This document shows, one piece after another, positions 1-7,253 of a stretch of 64,000 nucleotides of DNA; positions within the stretch are counted from its first letter, which is position 1; each line of letters opens with the position of its first letter. Source of the stretch: Bacteroides faecalis. Its GTDB lineage: Bacteria > Bacteroidota > Bacteroidia > Bacteroidales > Bacteroidaceae. Under the pieces are notes generated by a model. That model was not told the DNA's origin, searched no databases, and was given only the letters and a program-made list of their open reading frames with translations. The stretch covers positions 1 to 64,000 of the forward strand of contig NZ_BHWB01000003.1 in NCBI RefSeq assembly GCF_003865075.1, given 5' to 3'. The position numbers and the translations under genes were made by a program.

Positions 1-1418
1 TCGTGACAGCCAAAGCTTTCTCCATGGTGAACTTGTAATAACATCATTGGTCGTCTTCCCCTGATACCGGTTCGTATATTCCGAAGCAGTATTGCGGATA
101 TCGGAGAAAGAAAAACCCTTGCTATGCGGTCCCAGATCAATGGCCATCTCCGAAGAATCCCCCGGATTATTGACCACCGTTCCCGTCAGGGCAGTAGTAA
201 GATTCCCATTACTTGCCCCATCCGTAACCACATAGTACGTTCCCGGCATAAGCAGTGGAATATTGATACAAGCACTTTTCGTATTGCTGCAAGCACCACT
301 GCCCGAATAATCATCATTGAAGTACAACACCCGTTGCCTGTCGGAAGAGAACACTTCAGATATGTGTCCGCTACCGCAGAACCACAGGTATTGATCCCTA
401 TTCCCATCGGCTGGGTAATGGTAATAAAACGGTAATATACCTCCTTGCCCGCCTTTTCCGGTTGTTTGCTACTCGAAAAGTTGGAAGTACTTCGCGTATC
501 GGTATAGGTAAAGTCGAAAAAACGGCTGCCCACCTCTACCGGATAGGAGAAGTCACTGCCCACAGGCGGGAGAGTCCCACTGAAATTAAAGCTGAACTCG
601 GAAGTTCGAAGGCGCCTTCCCCAGCCATAAATATAATACTCTCCCGGTGAAAGCTCCACTTGCTGGGCATTATTATCCCCACTATTGGAAACACAAATCG
701 TATCCCCGGCAGCATTCATCAGGCTGGACTGCGAATAATCATATTCATCCCAGACCCCTCTTTGCCTTAAGCTCACCTTCATCGGATTTTCTAACGTGAA
801 ACGGTAAACAACGTCATGCGTATATCCATCCACCCTCACATCCTTGGCTGAGCGATAGTCATTTCTAAACTGATCGAAATCCTTCACACTGGGAGTCAGA
901 TCGAAGTTATCACGAAAGCTCCCCAGCTCAAAAGGATAACAGAAATCCTCTCCCGCAGTACGCTCACCTCCCTCAATCTTCACATCGATTGTTACATCGG
1001 GCACAGGAACATTCAAATTACCCGACTGCTCGCCCTCCACTACAAAATAATAGATCCCGGGAGTCAATCCGAACACAATATTGGAGTGCAATTTGTATTC
1101 CCACCTCTTACCGGCATCATCCAACAACATAACATTGGTCCAACAGCGGTCAGGACGGGTCACATTAAACCTTACGGTCATTGAATTAGTCAGTGTAATC
1201 CGGTAAAAGATCTCTTTAACGCCAAGGTAAGGAGGATAATCCACATCCCAGTAAAAATCATCCCCGAAATCCCCCGTATACCGGCTATCGGTAAATGTAA
1301 AAGGGCTGTCATGCGTGCCGATGTCAATAGCTGTGTCCATACGGTGTTGATAAGTCGGTTGCCCGAACATCACTGCCGAGAACAAACCAAACAATAAGAT
1401 ACAAATATATTTTTTCAT
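1..1418 (-). pseudogene. Secreted protein with about 110-130-residue tandem repeats, frameshifted, cut by left edge
   Basis: The protein starts with a signal peptide (MKKYICILLFGLFSAVMFGQ) and carries at least four related repeats. Each repeat opens with a motif such as 'AIDIGTH' or 'YPVEVGS', then a TDSR/TDTR-like stretch, then a 'YRFTL..PM.V' strand. The layout resembles pre-peptidase C-terminal-like beta sandwiches; this is inference, not a family match. The frame beginning at 1418 stops at 186, but similarity to the repeat pattern moves to another frame near 354 (after residues DTYLK) and again near 41 (NDV to YYKFTMEKALAVT). Both shifts fit loss of one base (AAGG to AAG, GTTT to GTT). 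The gene lies 47 bases after the RHS-type gene and probably belongs to its operon. Decay and sequencing error are both possible. Confidence 0.7.
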
Positions 1419-1465
1419 ATGTTTCTTCTTTTTTTAAGTTCTGTTATTGTATTTCATTTCTTGTG

Positions 1466-2755
1466 TTATTTCCCCAAACGGTAGATATACTGCTGCAACA
1501 TCACCTTCTGCAAATCGGGATCCACGTAATAGCTGTCCGTCAAGCGGTTATAATGGTCATACTCAAAACGGGTCACTACACCATTCGGGTCCGTCACTCC
1601 GGTAAGCCCCTGCACCGGATCGTAATCGTAGAGCGTCACCCTGGCACCCGGAAGTCCGTTCCGAAGAGAAGCGATCTTGTTCAGGATATCATCCGAGGGT
1701 TCCACAAAGCCCGACCAGGCATCCAACACATTCGTATCTGTTGCCGAATAGCCCATTCCGACCAACACCTCATCGCGGGTGGCATTTTCAATCTTAGCTA
1801 TCGGAAAACGGTTAAGACAGCCCCACAGGAAAGTGACGGGAGTGCCATCTTTACCTTTAATTTCAGCTACATTATTGTGACCGTCATAAGCCGTATAAAT
1901 CACTTCGTCACGAAAGTCAGACATCCGGTCCGTCTTGCTGCGGATACGTTCCGGGAAACAAGTACCATCCTTGAACAGGATGCGGTTCTCACGTGAATGC
2001 CCGCCTTCACTATGCTTGTGATACGAAAGGACAGCAGGAAAACCACCCAGAAACTCATATTCATCCGTAACACTAGTACCGTTACTGTTGGCTGTTTCCA
2101 CCTTCCCGGGTTCCAGCGAAACTCCCGGATTAGAGAAATCGATGTTGTACGAATATTCCTTCGTCGTCACAAGGCTGTCACGACGTCCGTTGGCCGAATA
2201 ATACTCGGTCGTTTCTTCCTTGCTGAGCACACAGTAGTTGGTCACATCCAGAAAAAACTCAGTCTGCACCTTTGCATTCTCATCACTGGGCGTATAATAA
2301 TTACTGGCGACAAAAAACTCCTTGCCGCTGAGCGTACTTGTATTCATGTATTTGCGATAACTGTCGGTACCAATCGAAATCAGCCGTACCGGAAGATCGA
2401 CAAAAACACTCCCGTTGGAAGAGACCCTGGTATTTTCATAATCCGTACGTGAAACCAGCTCATCCTTCCTGAAACAATTCTTACGAATCAAGCGCCCATA
2501 AATCTGATAACTATCGGAAGGGTGTCTGGACAGGTCATCCGAAGGTTCCTGCGGATGGGCGGGGAAAGGACGGAACAGTTTGCGCAACTCTTTCTCCGGC
2601 TTGTTTTCCAGAAACTGCTTAACCATATCGGTCTGCCCGTCATACCAGCTCAGCACTCCCTCGTAATTGTGTAGCTTCACATGATAATAGTAATCCGTAC
2701 GGATAGGCTCCATCTCCTCTCCGCTGATTTCTTCGCGGACAATATTATACATCAC
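1466..2755 (-). CDS. RHS/YD-repeat secreted protein, C-terminal part (separate frame)
   Basis: A 429-residue frame opens with GTG-ATG directly over the stop of the upstream frame. It ends with YD-type repeats: 'YDYDPVQGLTGVTDPNG' and 'FEYDHYNRLTDSYYVD' are classic RHS/YD signatures. It has no signal peptide. Reading the sequence before its start in the same frame gives HITFNNGSAVMYNIV, which joins naturally to YRSMPHS of the upstream frame. The two pieces are therefore most likely one protein of about 1050 residues broken by a one-base loss near 2783. If truly separate, this would be a translationally coupled C-terminal subunit. Its cellular role is unknown; large secreted YD proteins of Bacteroides are uncharacterised or toxin-like. 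Confidence 0.75.
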   Translation of the reverse strand: MMYNIVREEISGEEMEPIRTDYYYHVKLHNYEGVLSWYDGQTDMVKQFLENKPEKELRKLFRPFPAHPQEPSDDLSRHPSDSYQIYGRLIRKNCFRKDELVSRTDYENTRVSSNGSVFVDLPVRLISIGTDSYRKYMNTSTLSGKEFFVASNYYTPSDENAKVQTEFFLDVTNYCVLSKEETTEYYSANGRRDSLVTTKEYSYNIDFSNPGVSLEPGKVETANSNGTSVTDEYEFLGGFPAVLSYHKHSEGGHSRENRILFKDGTCFPERIRSKTDRMSDFRDEVIYTAYDGHNNVAEIKGKDGTPVTFLWGCLNRFPIAKIENATRDEVLVGMGYSATDTNVLDAWSGFVEPSDDILNKIASLRNGLPGARVTLYDYDPVQGLTGVTDPNGVVTRFEYDHYNRLTDSYYVDPDLQKVMLQQYIYRLGK

Positions 2756-4626
2756 CGCACTTCCGTTGTTGAACGTAATGTGGAGTGGGGCATGGAACGA
2801 TACGTGGTCAGGTACTCAAACCAGGTAAAGTCGTTGGTGGGACCTTCTACAAAATTACTCATGCCCGAGCAATAATCCCGTTCGCTGACAATGTGCTTGA
2901 TGGCGCCACCGCCCCAGATCGGTTCATAACCGGCATTATTCACTTTGGTCAGTCCATACCGATACGATTTAACCGTACGGCGGTTCGTATGCGGATCGGT
3001 GGTAACAATGCTCTTTACGCGCAGCCCGCCTACCGGATGAAGATAATTGCGGTACTTGTCCGAACGGTCGGGGTCGCGGAACCCACCGTAATTCCCCTCA
3101 TACTCGAAAGTCGTCTGTATCCCTTGCGGATCGGTGATACGGCTGAGAATACCGGACGCAGCCCACCCGGCATTCGCTTCCCGGTTCCTGCCCGAATGTT
3201 CAAGGATAGTTTCCAGTGTTTTACCTATCCCGTTGGGCACATACACTTTTCTGCGGAAACTGGGAATATTCTTTTCGTCTTCAGTGGCGGTATTGGCACC
3301 GTTACAGAACCCCCAGTGGTCTACCGCTACGGTGTAGATGGAAGGGACACTATAAATATTATTATAATGAAACGCATACACCTTTGTTTCTACTCCGGGA
3401 GCCGAGACACGCACCGAGTCGAGTTTGGTCAGGGAGGTGGAGCTGTTGTAAAGGCTGATAAAAAACTCGATGGAACGGATCGTTTCACCCCGGGCATTGG
3501 TCACATCCATACGGTCGTAAGCATCTGTTGCCGTCACATCGGAACCGACTGTCCTGTAAGAAACTGAAAAGGTGTTACCGAAATAATTAATCTTGCTCAG
3601 ACGTGCCTCTTCACCACGTCCACCCAGAAATGAACCGCTCGTAGGATAATGCACGCCTGCCTGCGCCTCCGAAAGGGGAGTGAGTTTGGCGTTATAAGGC
3701 AACGTGTAGCCGTCAGTGTCAATGCGATAATGTTCGTTGGGCTTTCCGGGCACCAGTTTTGAGAAGACAATCTTGGGAGCACCATTCTGGATATCATTAA
3801 TGATGATCCGGCTGTCCATGTTAAAATAAGCGCCCGGATGCAGTCGTGTTCGAGTCGTAGTATATTCAAAGGTGACCGGATGACCGGTCTGACGCGGAGA
3901 ACGGATGGCCGTACACATCCAGCGGGTGATGATATCGTCCGCTTTCTCGTTCACACCGCCAAACTCGTATTTCACGCCGTTGCCGTCGGTGATATCCATA
4001 CGTGTTCCATGGTAACGGACGTCATCATTGGTTAGGGGGATGCAACGCATGGAACTGAACGACTCTAGGAAATATCCGCTTCCGCCACCATGGGGAAGCT
4101 TGTAGACAAACTTGTCCGGTTGCGTGTCGTATTGGTTGTCCACCTGGGCGTTATAATACCTCAACCGCTCCACCTTGTCTGTCGGGACCGGGCTGTTGCG
4201 GGTGTTGAACCATCCGTATGTGTCGCTGTCAGCGACACCTTTGACCTCTCGCATGATGGATGGTTCCAGGTTCAGTGTCCATCCCGTACCGGCAAGTCCG
4301 CTGCGTTCTTTGGGTTTGAGCCCCGAGGCATGGTAGGATAGGGAGACTGGAATGGTTATTTCTCCTGCTACGATTTCATACAGGGGGATGGTGATGTTGG
4401 GAACTCCCGTACAATAGTCTACTGGGTAGGACTGGTACTTCTCCATGGCTGCCGCCTCCGGTGATACGGGGACGATACGGGGAACGTCCAGGCTGATCTC
4501 ATGAGGTTGTTGCGCGTGTATTCCTAGTAGCGGAAAACAGACGAGTAAAAGAAGCAGGGATAACTTGTTTATGCCGGTTATCCGGCTTATCCTGTTTTTA
4601 GAATGGATCGTATTAAAAATATTCAT
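2752..4626 (-). CDS. RHS/YD-repeat secreted protein, N-terminal part
   Basis: This 624-residue frame has a signal peptide (about residues 20-38, LSLLLLLVCFPLLGIHA). It then has a region like the N-terminal part of SpvB/TcB and RHS proteins, e.g. 'YQSYPVDYCTGVPNITIPLY' and 'GLAGTGWTLNLEPSI', and late YD-like units ('ITDPQGIQTTFEYEGNYGG'). The frame ends TTEVR-stop, where the C-terminal frame takes over with a 4-base overlap. GC-rich codon use differs visibly from the AT-rich neighbours and suggests transfer. It sits downstream of a smalltalk peptide gene and a structured leader. Secretion across the inner membrane is likely; any toxin role is conjecture. Confidence 0.85.
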   Translation of the reverse strand: MNIFNTIHSKNRISRITGINKLSLLLLLVCFPLLGIHAQQPHEISLDVPRIVPVSPEAAAMEKYQSYPVDYCTGVPNITIPLYEIVAGEITIPVSLSYHASGLKPKERSGLAGTGWTLNLEPSIMREVKGVADSDTYGWFNTRNSPVPTDKVERLRYYNAQVDNQYDTQPDKFVYKLPHGGGSGYFLESFSSMRCIPLTNDDVRYHGTRMDITDGNGVKYEFGGVNEKADDIITRWMCTAIRSPRQTGHPVTFEYTTTRTRLHPGAYFNMDSRIIINDIQNGAPKIVFSKLVPGKPNEHYRIDTDGYTLPYNAKLTPLSEAQAGVHYPTSGSFLGGRGEEARLSKINYFGNTFSVSYRTVGSDVTATDAYDRMDVTNARGETIRSIEFFISLYNSSTSLTKLDSVRVSAPGVETKVYAFHYNNIYSVPSIYTVAVDHWGFCNGANTATEDEKNIPSFRRKVYVPNGIGKTLETILEHSGRNREANAGWAASGILSRITDPQGIQTTFEYEGNYGGFRDPDRSDKYRNYLHPVGGLRVKSIVTTDPHTNRRTVKSYRYGLTKVNNAGYEPIWGGGAIKHIVSERDYCSGMSNFVEGPTNDFTWFEYLTTYRSMPHSTLRSTTEVR

Positions 4627-4681
4627 TATTGTCTTGATTTAAATGGGTTTAGTAGTTTATTTGCTAATAAAATCTTGGTAG

Positions 4682-4725
4682 ACAATCCCCTTGGCAGAAC
4701 CAGGTTCCTATCCGCAGGGGATTGT
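4682..4725 (-). other. Leader hairpin upstream of RHS-type gene
   Basis: Arms ACAATCCCCT and AGGGGATTGT pair over 10 bp, with a smaller GAAC/GTTC stem inside. The element lies about 55 bases before the RHS start codon and after the smalltalk gene. It has no U-tract in the reading direction, so it may be a processing or attenuation structure rather than a plain terminator. Confidence 0.4.
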
Positions 4726-4755
4726 ACCGATGTTTGTGTACCGAAGCTGTTCACA

Positions 4756-4774
4756 AGATTCTTTGATAGAATCT
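4756..4774 (-). other. Small hairpin after smalltalk gene
   Basis: A 7-bp perfect stem (AGATTCT/AGAATCT) with a 5-base loop starts 11 bases after the smalltalk stop codon on the minus strand. There is no U-tract. It could protect the 3' end of a short smalltalk transcript. Confidence 0.35.
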
Positions 4775-4784
4775 GTCTACAATG

Positions 4785-4880
4785 CTACAGGTTCATTGCA
4801 TTGCCTCCCAGTGCGCCGAGCACTGCCGAAGCTACAGCGATAATCGCTTTGAGGATGATATCCCATGCTGATTTCTTCAT
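4785..4880 (-). CDS. Smalltalk protein (31 residues)
   Basis: The 31-residue product starts MKKSAWDIILKAIIAVASAV and ends LGALGGNAMNL. It matches the Bacteroidales 'smalltalk' family: a lysine-rich start, a single hydrophobic helix and a glycine-rich end. A strong ribosome-binding site (GGAGGT) lies just upstream. In-frame ATGs at 4889 and 4886 would add MMA, but family members begin MKKS, so 4880 is chosen. The function is unknown; a membrane peptide is expected. In many Bacteroides loci this gene lies between an HU-like gene and an N-acetylmuramoyl-L-alanine amidase gene. Here the HU-like gene is about 1.35 kb upstream, no amidase is present, and a secreted RHS-type gene follows. Confidence 0.88.
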   Translation of the reverse strand: MKKSAWDIILKAIIAVASAVLGALGGNAMNL

Positions 4881-5159
4881 TGCCATCATTTTCTTACCTC
4901 CTTTCCGGGGCTTTTAAGTGGTTTAATCGGTTTTGTTATGTTCCTGAAAGTGGCTTTCAATCACTGTCAGTTGGTTTACTATTAATTTTCAATCAGTCGT
5001 CGATCAACTCCGGATTAGCTCTTTCACTTCGGATACGGATATGTTCCGACCCTTCAGATAGAGCGTACAACTCCCCTTCATAGTAAGGGTGTTTACTACG
5101 ATCAGATTGATTATTAATAAGTTAGCAGACAATTGCTAGTAATTGAAATGTCTCATTGC

Positions 5160-5369
5160 CTACGGTGGTGAATGACACGAGGGCGTGTAAAGTTCGCGTC
5201 CATTGGAGAATTTGTTGCTACGTAATGGAGCTCTCTCGTTTACCCGCATATCCTGAACTTGCGGCGCCTCAGGTTCAGTCTTGCCGGCATGATTTGTTGA
5301 TTGCAGCCGTTCTGCATTGTCTCTCAGGACGAAATTATTCGATGTTATATCGGGATTTAATTTGTTCAT
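5160..5369 (-). CDS. Hypothetical polar small protein (69 residues)
   Basis: The frame begins MNKLNPDITSNNF and ends GRELYTPSCHSPP. It is polar, has no signal peptide or membrane segment, and I recognise no family. It lies downstream of a good minus-strand promoter (5778-5808) with a roughly 400-base leader, and upstream of the smalltalk gene. It may be a real small gene or the remnant of a degraded one; the region around it looks eroded. Confidence 0.35.
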   Translation of the reverse strand: MNKLNPDITSNNFVLRDNAERLQSTNHAGKTEPEAPQVQDMRVNERAPLRSNKFSNGRELYTPSCHSPP

Positions 5370-5777
5370 TGGTATATTATCTTTTTAGTTTCACAAAATG
5401 ATTTTAATGTTCAATACTCTACTTACTTTATTCCTTATGATTCGCGACTACCGGCAGAGTGTGACAAGCTGCAAGAAATCAAATGCTTCTGTATTGTATT
5501 ACTAAAAGCTGCGAAGATATTTCAGTCGGTATACTCCTTTTTAATGTTTTTTAGTTGATGGCATAAATAAAAGTAAGTATTCCCGTATCTCAGGTACTAT
5601 TGAAATGATTCCTGTAAGTACTATGAAAAAATATTGTATAGTATGTATTCATAATCCTGTCTCCTTTCAATAAAGTATTAATTAAATGTTAGTAAAATAA
5701 GTCATAAAAAGTGCATGCATGTTTGTGCTCGGCAAACATTTTTTCCTCTATTTATACTAAAGAAGTATTCAACACTG

Positions 5778-5808
5778 CAAATATACTAACTATATTGTAT
5801 CATACAAA
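5778..5808 (-). promoter_or_regulatory. Bacteroidetes-type promoter for the small-ORF/smalltalk/RHS unit
   Basis: Read on the minus strand there is TTTG (5805-5808), a 19-base spacer, and TATATTTG (5778-5785). This matches the -33 and -7 elements used by the Bacteroides primary sigma factor. Transcription would start near 5771, giving a long leader before the first possible gene at 5369. Confidence 0.6.
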
Positions 5809-5822
5809 ATATAGGTTAGTAT
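5783..5822. promoter_or_regulatory. Inverted repeat overlapping promoter (candidate operator)
   Basis: ATACTAACTATATT and AATATAGGTTAGTAT form a 14-15-bp inverted repeat with one bulged base and an 11-base centre. It covers the -33 box and spacer and reaches the first bases of the -7 box. The placement suggests a repressor operator; the regulator is not known. Confidence 0.45.
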
Positions 5823-6084
5823 ATTGACATCATTTAACTAACTAACATATAACAGGTAATGATTGCTAGTAAGCAAAAATAGATAAGAGAGGATAAAGGA
5901 GCTATTGCTATAGGAAGAATAGGGGATAGATAAGAAGATGAAAATGAAGATGAAACTAACCTTTGTAGCTTTCATTAATTAAAAAGAAACTAATACTAAC
6001 ATATTATCCTTTGCGTAATAGTTAGGTGTAACCAGATTCATGTATGATCTACTTTATCTCTAGAGAATATAAAGCGACTATTTA

Positions 6085-6214
6085 TTGTCACTTGTCACTT
6101 TTCGGAATTAAGTCTCAGATAATCAATAGTAAAGTGGTGATAATAGACAAGTGACAATAATAGACAAGTGACAATAGAGTGACAATAGAGATTTATAACA
6201 TTTCTATTGTCACT
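6085..6214. repeat. Left cluster of AGTGACAA/TTGTCACT octamers
   Basis: Six copies of the octamer occur in 130 bases: TTGTCACT at 6085, 6092 and 6207, and AGTGACAA at 6150, 6167 and 6178. A 17-base direct repeat (AATAGACAAGTGACAAT) joins two of them. The last two copies form a perfect 12-bp hairpin (AGTGACAATAGA at 6178-6189 with its complement at 6203-6214), placed just after the HU-like gene and able to act as its terminator. A matching cluster lies beyond the VapE-like gene. Confidence 0.8.
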
Positions 6215-6231
6215 ACTATTAAGCAATTCAG

Positions 6232-6843
6232 TTATTTAAATATATGATTGTCAGTCATTAAATATAAAATTCGATTACCGGTCCCCCGAGTGGTAAGAAT
6301 CCCTTTATCCACTAGATTATTGAGTTCCCGCAGTGCTTTTCCCTTCAATAAACCTGTTATTTGAGTATATTCTTTGCGGGTGATGAAGTGATTTTTGGTT
6401 AAAAACGCTTGTAGTCGGGAGTACCTTGTTTCTTCCGGTATATTCGACGATTGTTGGAAACCGGACTTGGAACGGGATACCGTTCCTGAACTACGTCTGC
6501 GAAACCATTTTGTAGCTCTGAAATTCACATTATCGAAAGAAATGGATACTGAGCGAATCTCTTTTTTATCCATTACCGGACGTGCCTTCAGACTTACCGA
6601 GAAATATCCGAATTCTCCCAGTTTAACGTGATAACCTTCACTCAAATAATAAGAAACTTTCTCTTGGAGAGATACCATAATACCAGCCAAATCCCCTTCC
6701 GTAAAAGAAGAAGCTTCCGCTATCTCACGGAACAACTGTTTGCTGTCTACCGTCCCTTTCGATACAATTCGGGGATATAAAGGTTGGATTTCCCCGTCTC
6801 CATTCTCATTTGGTTTTCTTCGAAAATCATAATCTGCTGCCAT
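6232..6843 (-). CDS. HU-like DNA-binding protein with C-terminal winged helix
   Basis: The 203-residue protein has an HU/IHF-like domain at about residues 28-115. 'GTVDSKQLFREIAEASSFTEGDLAGIM' gives the helical dimer part, and 'YHVKLGEFGYFSVSLKAR' is the typical beta turn of the Bacteroidetes HU-related family. A linker rich in R/S follows (about 115-138), then a helix-turn-helix-like segment (about 140-195, 'ITRKEYTQITGLLKGKALRELNNLVDKG'). It is twice the length of plain HU. It is divergent from the VapE-like gene. Its likely promoter lies near 7072-7103, so its leader contains the four 22-bp repeats; these are natural candidate binding sites. A nucleoid or local regulatory role is inferred. 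Confidence 0.88.
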   Translation of the reverse strand: MAADYDFRRKPNENGDGEIQPLYPRIVSKGTVDSKQLFREIAEASSFTEGDLAGIMVSLQEKVSYYLSEGYHVKLGEFGYFSVSLKARPVMDKKEIRSVSISFDNVNFRATKWFRRRSSGTVSRSKSGFQQSSNIPEETRYSRLQAFLTKNHFITRKEYTQITGLLKGKALRELNNLVDKGILTTRGTGNRILYLMTDNHIFK

Positions 6844-6976
6844 TGCATTATTTGTTTTTTGGTTAGTTAATAGAATTGTTATTCAACTGATACTACGTGT
6901 AGTAGAACAAATACTAGTAACCTTAATGTACTGACAAGGCTCGACTAATGTTTTTTGTAAGGTGCACGTTCTCGTT

Positions 6977-7064
6977 TCATGTACGTGAACCATTCGGATG
7001 ATGTACGTGAACCCAAAGGATCACGTACGTGGAGCGATGGGATTATGTACGTAAAACGATTTTT
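6977..7064. repeat. Four tandem 22-bp repeats (iteron-like)
   Basis: Units start at 6977, 6999, 7021 and 7043, with an exact 22-bp step. Each contains [AC]TGTACGT or CACGTACGT at the same offset, followed by GAACC, GGAGC or AAAAC. The core TACGTA/ACGTACGT is palindromic. Conservation is strong in the core and weak outside, as in protein-binding iterons. There are no unique spacers, so it is not CRISPR. The array sits between the divergent HU-like and VapE-like genes, just downstream of the presumed HU transcription start. Confidence 0.85.
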
Positions 7065-7071
7065 ATCATTG

Positions 7072-7103
7072 CAAAGATACACTAATTGGAGCTTTAAAAC
7101 AAC
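7072..7103 (-). promoter_or_regulatory. Probable promoter of HU-like gene
   Basis: The minus strand has GTTG (7100-7103), 20 bases, then TATCTTTG (7072-7079), a good -7 box with a near -33 box. The start would be near 7066, immediately before the 22-bp repeat array, giving a leader of about 220 bases before the HU-like start. Confidence 0.5.
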
Positions 7104-7197
7104 TAAATAAACGGTTTGTTTTCTCTTAAATAAAGGGAATTACGCAATTTTATACGCTGAATTTATTCAATTGAAATAAAAAGGTAAAAAGATTGTT

Positions 7198-7224
7198 TTT
7201 GTGCTATTATTTTATTTATCTTTG
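7198..7224 (+). promoter_or_regulatory. Probable promoter of VapE-like gene
   Basis: TTTG (7198-7201) and TATCTTTG (7217-7224) occur with a 15-base spacer, shorter than the usual 19-21. The -7 box is strong and lies 29 bases before the ATG at 7254. Confidence 0.45.
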
Positions 7225-7253
7225 AAGAACATATAAACATTCAAGAAGAAAAA

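Larger units (their letters stand above)
5370..6084. other. Gene-free AT-rich regulatory stretch
   Basis: No convincing gene is present. The stretch holds a minus-strand promoter and its overlapping inverted repeat (5778-5822), and a small hairpin with arms ATGTTTG/CAAACAT at 5719-5739 within the presumed leader of that transcript. Only very short frames occur, such as a 14-codon plus-strand frame at 5938. Confidence 0.6.

Noticed and set aside
124..650. Plus-strand open frames opposite the repeat protein
   Set aside because: They are antisense to a gene whose repeat pattern and signal peptide are clear on the minus strand.
2785..3567. Long open frame (260 codons) on the plus strand
   Set aside because: It lies wholly opposite the RHS-type gene, has no recognisable motifs and is low in typical protein pattern; GC-rich antisense sequence has few stops. 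It is a shadow.
5004..5081. 25-codon minus-strand frame (MKGSCTLYLKGRNISV...) and an overlapping frame ending in ERANPELIDD
   Set aside because: Either could be a tiny peptide or the end of a degraded gene, but neither has a clear start and ribosome-binding site, and no family is recognised.
5938..5982. 14-codon plus-strand frame MKMKMKLTFVAFIN
   Set aside because: It resembles the beginning of a signal peptide but stops at once; too short to support.
6977..7064. CRISPR-like array
   Set aside because: Repeats are directly joined at 22 bp without unique spacers, and no cas genes are near.
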